Shown: piece by piece, positions 52,876 to 60,521 of the stretch
Layout of the letters: each line of letters opens with the position of its first letter
How positions within the stretch are numbered: position 1 is the stretch's first letter
Assembly: GCF_900078365.1 (NCBI RefSeq)
Contig: NZ_LT598653.1
Location: 1,054,001 to 1,118,000 of the forward strand
DNA: 64,000 nt
Origin: an uncultured Sphingopyxis sp.
GTDB lineage: Bacteria > Pseudomonadota > Alphaproteobacteria > Sphingomonadales > Sphingomonadaceae
Direction: 5' to 3'
Translations under genes and position numbers: made by a program
The notes under the pieces: generated by a model
What the model was told of the DNA's origin: nothing
The model's input: the letters and a program-made list of their open reading frames with translations, nothing else
Databases searched by the model: none

Positions 52876-53005
52876 TTAATCCCTTTGTCCCGAACCCTAT
52901 AGACAGTCGCCGGCTTGGACCGGCCGCTTTGTTTTTGCAACTCGCAGGCGAAACCCCTATCGGTCCGCCACGTTCCAATCAATCATCGCATAAGAAAGTT
53001 AAGGC

Positions 53006-54451
53006 ATGGACATTCAGTTTGTCGCGCAAATCGATGCGTCTGCCGACGTCGTCGCATTTCCGGTCCGCAAGGGCGAGGCGGGTGCGCTCGGGGCACTGCT
53101 CGGCGCCGCCGCGGCGCAGGCGCGCTTCGACGGTGCGGCGGGCGCGATCGCGGAGACCGCGGCGATCGACGGCGAACAGGCGAAGCGCCTGTTGCTCGTC
53201 GGCATCGGCGAAGGTTCGGAGCATGACCTCGAACGCGGCGGCGCGGCGCTGACGGCAAAGCTCCAGACAAGCGGCGTCACGCAAGTCCATGTCGATTTCG
53301 CGAGCGCGGGGCAGAGCGACGCCGACGATGTTCTCGCCTTCGCGATGGGCGCGCGCCTGCGCAACTGGCGCCTCGACACCTATCGCACCCGCCTCGCCGA
53401 CAAGGCGAAGCCGAGTCTTGCGACGGTGACGATCGCCTCGCCGCACGGCGACCTTTCGGACCGCTGGGCGACAAATGAAGCGATCGCCGAGGGCGTCGCG
53501 CTGACCCAGACGCTCGTCGCCGAGCCGCCGAACATCCTCTATCCCGAAAGCTTCGTCGAACGCTGCCAGCATCTCGCCGACCTTGGCGTCGAACTCGAAA
53601 TCCTCGACGAACGCCAGATGAAGGCGCTCGGCATGGGCGCGCTGCTCGGCGTCGCACAGGGCTCGACGCGTCCGCCGCGGCTGCTCGCGATGCGCTGGAA
53701 CGGTGGCAATCCGGGTGACGCACCCGTCGTCTTCATCGGCAAGGGGGTGACCTTCGACACCGGCGGCATCAGCCTCAAGCCCGGCGCGGGCATGGACATG
53801 ATGAAATGGGACATGGGCGGCGCGGGCGCGGTAGCCGGCGCGATCAAGGCGATCGCCGGGCGCAAGGCGAAGGCGAATGTCGTCGGCGTCGTCGGCCTCG
53901 TCGAGAATATGCCCGACGGCAATGCGATGCGCCCCGGCGACATCGTCACCACCATGTCGGGGCAGACGGTCGAAGTGCTCAACACCGACGCCGAGGGCCG
54001 CCTCGTCCTCTGCGACGCGATCAGCTGGGCGCAAAAGGCCTATGATCCCAAGGTGATCGTCGATCTCGCGACGCTGACCGGCGCGATGGTCATCTCGCTC
54101 GGCCATGAATATGCCGGCATGTTCGCGAACGACGAGACGCTCGCCGCCGGCCTGCTCGCGGCGGGCGAGGCGTCGAACAACAAGCTGTGGCGCTTCCCGC
54201 TGTCGCCCGCCTATGACAAGCTGATCGACAGCCCCATCGCCGACATGAAGAATATCGGCCCGCGCGAAGGCGGTTCGATCACCGCGGCGCAATTCCTCAA
54301 ACGCTATGTCGAGGACGGCGTCGCCTGGGCGCATCTCGACATCGCGGGCATGGCGTGGGCCGACAAGGATAGCGCGGTCCATGCCAAGGGCGCGACCGGT
54401 TACGGCGTGCGCCTGCTCGACCGCTACATTGCGGCGAACCACGAGGGCTGA
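53006..54451 (+). CDS. pepA: Leucyl aminopeptidase (M17)
   Basis: 481 residues. The M17 signature NTDAEGRLVL is present, with metal ligands in IGKGVTFDTGGISLKP, MKWDMGGAGAV and the catalytic-arginine region. A conserved leader domain of about 160 residues precedes it. The enzyme is a cytoplasmic hexameric Zn/Mn aminopeptidase. Divergent from lptD and followed by holC after an extragenic palindrome. Confidence 0.96.
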   Translation: MDIQFVAQIDASADVVAFPVRKGEAGALGALLGAAAAQARFDGAAGAIAETAAIDGEQAKRLLLVGIGEGSEHDLERGGAALTAKLQTSGVTQVHVDFASAGQSDADDVLAFAMGARLRNWRLDTYRTRLADKAKPSLATVTIASPHGDLSDRWATNEAIAEGVALTQTLVAEPPNILYPESFVERCQHLADLGVELEILDERQMKALGMGALLGVAQGSTRPPRLLAMRWNGGNPGDAPVVFIGKGVTFDTGGISLKPGAGMDMMKWDMGGAGAVAGAIKAIAGRKAKANVVGVVGLVENMPDGNAMRPGDIVTTMSGQTVEVLNTDAEGRLVLCDAISWAQKAYDPKVIVDLATLTGAMVISLGHEYAGMFANDETLAAGLLAAGEASNNKLWRFPLSPAYDKLIDSPIADMKNIGPREGGSITAAQFLKRYVEDGVAWAHLDIAGMAWADKDSAVHAKGATGYGVRLLDRYIAANHEG

Positions 54452-54479
54452 TGTCATTCCCTCGGTCACCGCAAACCCT

Positions 54480-54570
54480 CGTCGCCCCCGCGCAGGCGGG
54501 GGGCGCCGGCGGTTTACGCAGTGATGAGGGGCCAAGGCCGGCAGCGGCCCCCGCCTGCGCGGGGGCGACG
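54480..54570. repeat. Extragenic long inverted repeat
   Basis: CGTCGCCCCCGCGCAGGCGG begins the left arm and GCCTGCGCGGGGGCGACG ends the right arm at 54570; GGCGCCGGC... and ...GCCGGCAGC in the middle extend the pairing. It fills most of the pepA-holC spacer and belongs to the GCCCCCGCG family seen also at 56160-56237. Confidence 0.8.
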
Positions 54571-54579
54571 TAGCCGACC

Positions 54580-55029
54580 ATGCCGCGCGTCGATTTCTAC
54601 CGGCTGACCCGCGCCCCGGTCGAACGGGTGCTCCCCGCGCTTGCGACGCGCGTTCTTGGCAATGGCGATCGCCTGCTGGTGGTCGCCGCCTCGGCGATGC
54701 AGCGCCAGGCGATCGACGAGGCGCTGTGGACGCTGAACCCCGCGAGCTTCCTGCCGCACGGCCATGCGGGGTCGCCCGACGAAGCGATCGAGCCGGTCCT
54801 GATCTCGGGCACCCTGGAACCGTCGCCGCCGAACCGCGCCAGCCACCTCGCGCTCGCCGATGGCGAGTGGCGCGACGCGGCGCTGGAGTTCGAGCGCACC
54901 TTCCTCCTCTTCGACAACAGCCGCATCGACGACGCCCGCGCGCTCTGGCGTACGCTCGCGGCGCGCGAGGATGTCGACAACCGCTTCTGGAAACAGGACG
55001 AAAACGGCCGCTGGTCCGAGGGGCCGTAG
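54580..55029 (+). CDS. holC: DNA polymerase III chi subunit
   Basis: 149 residues, the usual size. VDFYRLTRAPVERVLPALATRVLGNGDRLLV and the C-terminal RTFLLFDNSRIDDARALWRTL match the HolC fold; LNPASFLPHGHAGSPDE is the typical central motif. Chi links the clamp loader to single-strand binding protein. The pepA-holC pairing is widely conserved in proteobacteria. Confidence 0.94.
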   Translation: MPRVDFYRLTRAPVERVLPALATRVLGNGDRLLVVAASAMQRQAIDEALWTLNPASFLPHGHAGSPDEAIEPVLISGTLEPSPPNRASHLALADGEWRDAALEFERTFLLFDNSRIDDARALWRTLAAREDVDNRFWKQDENGRWSEGP

Positions 55030-55109
55030 ACGGTTGTGACGTGCGTCACCGACAGCCCGGCGGCGCACGCGCAAGGAGGCAGCATGTTGATTCAACAGGA
55101 GCTTTTGAA

Positions 55110-55640
55110 ATGACGACCCGTGCCCAATCTTCCGTTTGCGCCGCGCTGGCGGCGACGGTCCTGCTTCTCGCCGGCTGCGGCTCGAAATCGGAAACCGAGG
55201 TCGCGAGCGGCACCTATACCGACCCCGAAACCGGCAAGACGGCCGATTACAAGATCAGCAGCAGCGAAGATGGCGAAAACGGCAAGGTGACGATCAAGAC
55301 CGACGACGGCGAAGTCCAGTTCGGCGGCGAGGCGAAACTGCCGGCTGGGTTCACGCCCTTTCCGGGGTCGAAGATGACGGGCGGTTTCTCCGGGTCGTCG
55401 GAGGGCAGGCGGGGCGGCCTTGCGAGCTTCGAAGTGAAGGGGAAAGCCGCGGATGTCGTCGCGCATTATCGGCGTCAGATCGAGGCGGCGGGCCTCAAGG
55501 TGAAATCCGAAATGAAGGCCGAAGACACGGTTATCATCAGCGCCGAGAAGCCCGACGATGCGGAGACCTCGATCCAGGTCACCGCGACCCAAAACGGCGA
55601 TATGGTCGAAGGCGCGATAACCTACGGCACCGGGGCATAG
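55110..55640 (+). CDS. Lipoprotein of unknown function
   Basis: 176 residues from the ATG at 55110, with AGGAG nine bases upstream. A lipoprotein signal ends in the lipobox LLAGC (cysteine near residue 23). The mature part has a strand-rich N-half (GTYTDPETGKTADYKISSSE) and a C-half FEVKGKAADVVAHYRRQIEAAGLKV...ISAEKPDD resembling the alpha/beta repeats of small sphingomonad lipoproteins. I do not recognise a function. It stands alone between holC and ndk. Confidence 0.75.
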   Translation: MTTRAQSSVCAALAATVLLLAGCGSKSETEVASGTYTDPETGKTADYKISSSEDGENGKVTIKTDDGEVQFGGEAKLPAGFTPFPGSKMTGGFSGSSEGRRGGLASFEVKGKAADVVAHYRRQIEAAGLKVKSEMKAEDTVIISAEKPDDAETSIQVTATQNGDMVEGAITYGTGA

Positions 55641-55728
55641 GCGCGCGCTGCGCTCTCTCCTTGCGGCGCGGCGAAAGCGCGGCTAGAGGCGCGCGCATCG
55701 CAAACCATAACATCGCAGGAGCTTTCCC

Positions 55729-56151
55729 ATGGCGGTCACCCGCACCTTTTCGATCATCAAGCCCGACGCCACGCGTCGCAACCTCACCGGCGCCGTCACC
55801 AAGATGCTCGAGGACGCCGGCCTCCGCGTCGTCGCGTCGAAGCGCATCCACATGACCAAGGAACAGGCCGAAGGCTTCTACGCGGTCCACAAGGAACGCC
55901 CCTTCTTCGGCGAACTCGTCACCTTCATGACCTCGGGCCCCGTCGTCGTGCAGGTGCTCGAAGGCGAGAATGCGATGCAGCGCAACCGCGACATCATGGG
56001 CGCGACCAACCCCAAGGACGCCGCGCCCGGCACGATCCGCAAGGAACTCGCCGAAAGCATCGAGGCGAACACGGTTCACGGTTCGGACAGCGACGAAAAT
56101 GCTGCGATCGAGATCGCCTATTTCTTCAAGCCCGAAGAAATCGTCGGCTGA
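55729..56151 (+). CDS. ndk: Nucleoside diphosphate kinase
   Basis: 140 residues. RTFSIIKPDATRRNLTG at the N-terminus and the active-site histidine in NTVHGSDSDENAAIEI (H117 region) define it. It balances nucleoside triphosphate pools using a phosphohistidine intermediate. A ribosome site AGGAG lies upstream, and a palindromic repeat plus a strong terminator follow. Confidence 0.97.
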   Translation: MAVTRTFSIIKPDATRRNLTGAVTKMLEDAGLRVVASKRIHMTKEQAEGFYAVHKERPFFGELVTFMTSGPVVVQVLEGENAMQRNRDIMGATNPKDAAPGTIRKELAESIEANTVHGSDSDENAAIEIAYFFKPEEIVG

Positions 56152-56159
56152 TAAAAACG

Positions 56160-56237
56160 CGTCGCCCCCGCGAAGGCGGGGGCCGCAAGCCGCCTAGCGC
56201 TACCCTGATAGCGGCCCCCGCCTTCGCGGGGGCGACG
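56160..56237. repeat. Extragenic inverted repeat after ndk
   Basis: CGTCGCCCCCGCGAAGGCGG opens the left arm and GCCTTCGCGGGGGCGACGG closes the right arm; GGGGGCCGC and GCGGCCCCC also pair. Same family as 54480-54570. Confidence 0.8.
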
Positions 56238-56244
56238 GTTATGG

Positions 56245-56276
56245 AAAGGCCGCCGGAGCGATCCGGCGGCCTTTTT
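56245..56276. terminator. Strong bidirectional rho-independent terminator between ndk and purN
   Basis: AAAGGCCGCCGGA, loop GCGA, then TCCGGCGGCCTTTTT: a 10-12 bp GC stem with A and T tracts on its two sides, so it can act on both strands. It is placed two bases beyond the stop of the convergent purN/yjbR frame. Confidence 0.9.
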
Positions 56277-56278
56277 CG

Positions 56279-57299
56279 TCAGAAATCCTCCGCCACCGCC
56301 ATCAACCCCGCGAGCTTTTTCGGCGCGACCGCGAGCCAGCTCTTGCGCAGCCATTCGCCGATCGCATCCCAATCGGTGTCGCCAAGGTCGAGGCGGATGC
56401 CCACCCAGCCGTCGCCGAAATAAGCGGGGCGGTAATAGCGGTCGGCGTCCATCTCGATCAGCGCCGCCTGTTCGTCGGCGCCGCTGATCTTCACCAGCAG
56501 CGCGATCTTGCCGTCGCCGTGGTGATCCTCGGTGAAATAGGCGAATTTCTTGCCCTTCACGATGCCGAAGCAGGGCATGCCGTGCGACACCACCTCGTCT
56601 GCCTCGGGCAATGCCATCGCCAGCTCGCGCACCCGGCCGCGCAGATAGTCGGGCGACCGCTCGCGCGTCACGAAAGCCGCGAGCGTCGCGGGATAAAGCT
56701 GATGCTCGGCGAACTGGACGCGCCGCGCGAGGCTTTCGGCGGTGTCGCCAGGGACGATCGCGACCGGCGTCTGCGCGAGCACCGGCCCCTCGTCGACACC
56801 GGGCGTGACGATATGGATGCTGCATCCGCCGAATTGGTCGCCGGCCTCGATGGCCTCGCGCTCGGTGTCGGACAGGCCGACCTGTTCACCGGCGATCCCA
56901 CCAGACGTCGCCGGCCTCGATGGCCTGGCTGTGGGTGTTGAGCCCCTTGTAGAGCGGTAGCAGGCTCGGATGGATGTTGATCATCTTGCCTGCCCAACGC
57001 GCGACGAAATCGTCGCTTAAAATCCGCATATAGCCCGCGAGCGCGACATATTCGGCGCCGGCTTCGCGGAGCCGTTCGTCGACCAGCGCGTCGAAGGCGT
57101 CGCGGTTCATGCCCTTGTGGGACAAGGCCCAGGTCGCGACGCCCTCGGCCTCGGCGATCTTCAGCCCCGGCGCATCGGGATTGTTGCTCGCGACGAGCAC
57201 CAGTTCATAGGGGCAGCTTTCGGCCTTCGCGGCGTAGAGCAGCGCCGCCATATTGGTGCCGGAGCCCGAGATCAGGACCGCGACTTTGGCTTTCGTCAC
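56279..57299 (-). pseudogene. purN: Phosphoribosylglycinamide formyltransferase fused to a YjbR/MmcQ domain, frameshifted
   Basis: The N-terminal 137 residues (from the ATG at 57299 to a stop at 56886) are PurN: AVLISGSGTNMAAL, ASNNPDAPGL, AGYMRIL and the catalytic NIHPSLLPLYKG, ending abnormally at AIEAGDVWWDRR. The rest of PurN resumes in another frame: GGCSIHIVTPGVDEGPVL, carrying the aspartate of the family's D144 position, then GDTAESLARRV. After TLAAFVTRE it continues without a stop into a YjbR/MmcQ domain (ALPEADEVVSHGMPCFGIVKGKKFAYF to the stop at 56279). The break coincides with a 70-bp insert bounded by 20-bp direct repeats; removing exactly 70 bp restores one 316-codon frame. As written, no complete GAR formyltransferase is made. 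Either purN is inactive, needing PurT or another copy, or this is an assembly error. Confidence 0.85.
56837..56926. repeat. Direct repeat pair flanking the 70-bp insert in purN
   Basis: GTCGCCGGCCTCGATGGCCT occurs at 56837-56856 and again, identically, at 56907-56926. The 70-base offset is not a multiple of three, so it shifts the PurN reading frame. The 50 bases between the copies do not resemble any other part of the purN frame that I can see. Confidence 0.93.
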
Positions 57300-57316
57300 A
57301 GCGCCACCCCTTCAAT

Positions 57317-57405
57317 CCGTTCGTGCTGAGCTTGTCGAAGCACTGTTCTTGTCTCTTCTTCAGTTGAAAGGAAGAACGGCCCTTCGACAAGCTCAGGGCG
57401 AACGG
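57317..57405. repeat. Extragenic inverted repeat of the TTCGACAAGCTCAG family
   Basis: CCGTTCGTGCTGAGCTTGTC...GAAGCACTGTTCTT on the left and AAGAACGGCCCTTCGACAAG...CTCAGGGCGAACGG on the right pair over about 34 bp with few mismatches. It fills the purN-purM spacer. The sequence family differs from the CCCGGC and CCCCCGCG palindromes elsewhere in the window. Confidence 0.8.
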
Positions 57406-57413
57406 TTTTGGAC

Positions 57414-58520
57414 TTACCCGTGGTACGTTGCGCTCCACGCGCCCATCGCGCTCCACGTCTCGGCGCTTCCCGTCACGGTGCAGCCTTTTTCGCCCTCGGC
57501 GATATGACCGATCCGGAACACCGTCTCGCCCGCGGCTTCGAGCGCCGCCGTCACCTCGGCGACATCGCTCTCGGCGACAACCACGGCCATGCCGATCCCG
57601 CAGTTGAAGGTGCGCGCCATCTCTTCGGGCTCGATATTCCCCTGGGCCTGCAGGAAAGCCATCAGCCGCGGCTGCTCCCATGCGTCGGCATCGATGTGCG
57701 CGTGGAGCGTCTTCGGCAGCACGCGCGGAATATTTTCGAGCAATCCGCCGCCGGTGATATGCGCGAGCGCATGGATCCTGCCGGTCTTCACCAGCGGCAA
57801 CAGGCTCTTCACATAGATGCGCGTCGGCGCCATCAGCGCGTCGATCAGCAGCACATTCTGGTCGAACAGGGCAGGGCGATCGAGCTTCCATCCCTTGTCC
57901 GCCGCGAGCCGGCGCACGAGCGAAAAGCCGTTCGAATGGACGCCCGACGAAGCGAGGCCGAGGATCACGTCTCCCGCCGCGACCTTGTCGGCGGTCAGCA
58001 CCTGATCGCGCTCGACCGCGCCGACGCAGAAGCCCGCGAGGTCATAGTCGCCGTCTGAATACATGCCCGGCATCTCGGCGGTCTCGCCCCCGATCAGCGC
58101 GCATCCGGCCTGCTTGCACCCTTCGGCGATGCTCGCGACGACCTCGGTCGCGACATCGTTGTCGAGCTTTCCGGTCGCATAATAGTCGAGGAAGAACAGC
58201 GGCTCGGCGCCCTGCACGATCAGGTCGTTCGCGCACATGGCGACGAGGTCGATGCCCACTCCGTCATGCTTGCCCGATTCGATCGCGAGCTTGAGCTTGG
58301 TGCCGACCCCGTCGTTCGCCGCGACGAGCAGCGGGTCGCTGAACCCCGCCGCCTTCAGGTCGAAGAATCCCCCGAAACCGCCAAGGTCGGCATCGGCGCC
58401 GGGACGGCGCGTCGCACGAGCGAGCGGAGCAATGGCACGGACCAGCGCGTTGCCGGTCTCAATCGATACGCCGGCACCGGCATAAGTGTAGGAGGCGGGT
58501 GGGTTGTGCTTGGAATCCAT
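57414..58520 (-). CDS. purM: Phosphoribosylformylglycinamidine cyclo-ligase (AIR synthetase)
   Basis: 368 residues from the ATG at 58520 (MDSKHNPPASYTYAGAGVSIETGN), the family start; the long upstream frame is not coding. Motifs: GGFGGFFDL, LLVAANDGVGTKLKLA, LDYYATGKLD, GETAEMPGMY, and AHITGGGLLENIPRVLP. It makes aminoimidazole ribotide in purine synthesis. The next gene on the strand is the broken purN. Confidence 0.96.
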   Translation of the reverse strand: MDSKHNPPASYTYAGAGVSIETGNALVRAIAPLARATRRPGADADLGGFGGFFDLKAAGFSDPLLVAANDGVGTKLKLAIESGKHDGVGIDLVAMCANDLIVQGAEPLFFLDYYATGKLDNDVATEVVASIAEGCKQAGCALIGGETAEMPGMYSDGDYDLAGFCVGAVERDQVLTADKVAAGDVILGLASSGVHSNGFSLVRRLAADKGWKLDRPALFDQNVLLIDALMAPTRIYVKSLLPLVKTGRIHALAHITGGGLLENIPRVLPKTLHAHIDADAWEQPRLMAFLQAQGNIEPEEMARTFNCGIGMAVVVAESDVAEVTAALEAAGETVFRIGHIAEGEKGCTVTGSAETWSAMGAWSATYHG

Positions 58521-58605
58521 GGCACGCGCGACTAACGGTTCCAGCCGAGAATTGCCATGATTTCCTTGTCGGGGCCCGCGCTTTTGGGCAAAGCATAGAG
58601 AAGAT

Positions 58606-59877
58606 ATGATTTCGGCCGCTTTCCCCCGCTTCGTCCCAAGCTTTTCCTTCGACGCGCTGCGTGGCCGCGACTGGCGATGGGCTGCGCTTTTCGGCCTTTT
58701 CTTCGCGATTCTGCTCGCGGGAATCGTCGATGGGCAGATCACCCGCGGCGACCGCGGCATCACCCCGATCAACAGCAGCGGCGATTTCCTCGCCAGCGGT
58801 ATCCTCGTCGATGTCACCGGCGACAATGCCGACGACGCGCGCTCGAAGGGCTGGCGCGAGGCGCAGCGCAAGGGCTGGGCACAGCTTTATCGGCGGCTGA
58901 ACGGCAGTGACGGCCCCGCGCTTACCGATTCGGTGCTCGACGGCATCGTCACCGCGATCGTCGTCGAGGAAGAACAGATCGGCCCGCGCCGCTATGTCGC
59001 GAAGCTGGGCATCCAGTTCGACCGTGTCCGCGCCGGACAGATTCTCGGCGTCAGCGGCCGCACGCTTCGTTCGCCGCCCTTGCTCGTGATCCCCGTCTAT
59101 TCGGTCGACGGCATCCCCCAGGTGTTCGAACAGCGCAGCGCCTGGCAGCGCGCCTGGGCCGAATATAATACGGGGCAGAGCGCGATCGACTATGTCCGCA
59201 CCGCGGGCACCGGCGCCGACACCTTGCTGCTCAACGCGGGGCAGACCGGCCGTCGCGGCCGCGTCTGGTGGCGAGTGATCCTAGACCAATATGGCGCCGC
59301 CGACGTGCTCATGCCGATCGCGCGGGTCGAATATTCCTACCCCGGCGGCCCGATCAAGGGCATTTTCACCGCGCGCTTCGGTCCCGACAGCAAGCTTATC
59401 TCCAGCTTCACGATGACCGGGCCCAGCCCCGCCGCCTTGCCCGACATGATGGAAAAGGCGGTCGCGCGGATGGACAGCATCTATACCGACGCGCTCACCG
59501 CGGGCATCCTCAAGACCGACACCTATCTGGTGCTCGAAAAACCGGTCGAAAAGGAAGATCTGCCCGAAGAGGTCGCGACCGATGGCGGCGCGCTGCCCAG
59601 CGAGATCGACGCCAGCGTGTCCACCGCGCCCGCCCCGGGCGTGCAGAGCTTCACCGTCCAGTACAGCTCGCCCGACGTCGATTCGGTCACCGCGACCGAA
59701 CGCGCCGTCGCCGGCGTCGCGGGCGTTCAGTCGGCCTCGACCACCAGCCTCGCGCTCGGCGGCACTTCGGTGATGCGCGTGACCTTCCGCGGCGATCTCG
59801 CGGCGCTGCGCGCGGCGCTCGCGGCGCGCGGGTTCAACGTGCAGGAAGGCGGCGGGCAGCTCAGGATCAGCCGCTGA
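58606..59877 (+). CDS. DUF2066-domain protein, membrane-anchored
   Basis: 423 residues. A hydrophobic segment at about residues 27-43 (WAALFGLFFAILLAGIV) acts as a signal or anchor. The region from about 58 to 250 (VDVTGDNADDARSKGWREAQRKGWAQLYRRL) matches DUF2066, found in proteobacteria next to hda. The C-terminal about 80 residues (SFTVQYSSPDVDSVTATERAVAGVAGVQSAS...) look like a small ferredoxin-like fold. Function unknown. It overlaps hdaA as TGATG, a pairing widely conserved. Confidence 0.82.
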   Translation: MISAAFPRFVPSFSFDALRGRDWRWAALFGLFFAILLAGIVDGQITRGDRGITPINSSGDFLASGILVDVTGDNADDARSKGWREAQRKGWAQLYRRLNGSDGPALTDSVLDGIVTAIVVEEEQIGPRRYVAKLGIQFDRVRAGQILGVSGRTLRSPPLLVIPVYSVDGIPQVFEQRSAWQRAWAEYNTGQSAIDYVRTAGTGADTLLLNAGQTGRRGRVWWRVILDQYGAADVLMPIARVEYSYPGGPIKGIFTARFGPDSKLISSFTMTGPSPAALPDMMEKAVARMDSIYTDALTAGILKTDTYLVLEKPVEKEDLPEEVATDGGALPSEIDASVSTAPAPGVQSFTVQYSSPDVDSVTATERAVAGVAGVQSASTTSLALGGTSVMRVTFRGDLAALRAALAARGFNVQEGGGQLRISR

Positions 59878-60521
59878 TGGGACAGATCGCGCTACCGCTC
59901 GACTGGAGCGCGGGCGGCTCGAACGACGGCCCGCTGATCGTCGGCACCAGCAACGCCGACGCCGTCCGCTACCTGCGCCACGTCGCGACCTGGCCCGTCC
60001 GCACCGCGGTGCTTACCGGGCCGCGCGGTTCGGGGCGCAGCCTGATGGGCCGTCTCTTTGCGCGCGATACCGGCGGCCGCGTCATCGACGGGGCGGGCAG
60101 CGTCGCCGAAGAAGAGATTTTCCACGCCTGGAACGCTGCGCAGGCGAGCGGCACGCCGCTGCTGATCATCGCCGACGCGCCCCCGGCCGAATGGGATGTC
60201 GCGCTGCCCGATCTTCGCTCGCGCCTCGCCGCCGTCCCGGTGCTGGCGGTCGGCGAGCCCGACGACTGCCTCGCGCGCGACCTGATCGAGGCGCTGTTCG
60301 CGCAGCGCGGCGTGGCATTGGCGCCCGGCGTCGCCGCCTATATCGTGCCGCGGATGGAGCGCAGCTATGCGATGATCCACCGCATCGTCGCGGCGCTCGA
60401 CGCCGCCTCGCTCGAAAAAAAGGGCGGGATCACCATTCGTCTTACGCGTGAAACATTACTGTCACAGGGGCTGATCGATCCCGATTTGCTCGAAAGGCAG
60501 GATGAAGCGACATGTCGATAG
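59877..60521 (+). CDS. hdaA: DnaA-related regulator of replication initiation (Hda/HdaA)
   Basis: 214 residues from the ATG at 59877. A DnaA-like AAA+ core without the DnaA DNA-binding domain: P-loop TGPRGSGRS with arginine in place of the usual lysine, as in known Hda proteins, and an N-terminal clamp-binding-type QIALPLDW. With the sliding clamp it promotes ATP hydrolysis by DnaA after initiation. It overlaps ppk by ten bases. Confidence 0.9.
   Translation: MGQIALPLDWSAGGSNDGPLIVGTSNADAVRYLRHVATWPVRTAVLTGPRGSGRSLMGRLFARDTGGRVIDGAGSVAEEEIFHAWNAAQASGTPLLIIADAPPAEWDVALPDLRSRLAAVPVLAVGEPDDCLARDLIEALFAQRGVALAPGVAAYIVPRMERSYAMIHRIVAALDAASLEKKGGITIRLTRETLLSQGLIDPDLLERQDEATCR

Noticed and set aside
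54726..55109. Extended start of the lipoprotein frame running through holC
   Set aside because: That part is the shifted frame of holC; the lipoprotein signal begins at 55110 behind a good ribosome site.
56118..56825. A separate 235-residue minus-strand protein over the purN/yjbR region
   Set aside because: It is an arginine-rich shadow frame; the real coding signal is the PurN C-terminus and YjbR domain in the neighbouring frame.
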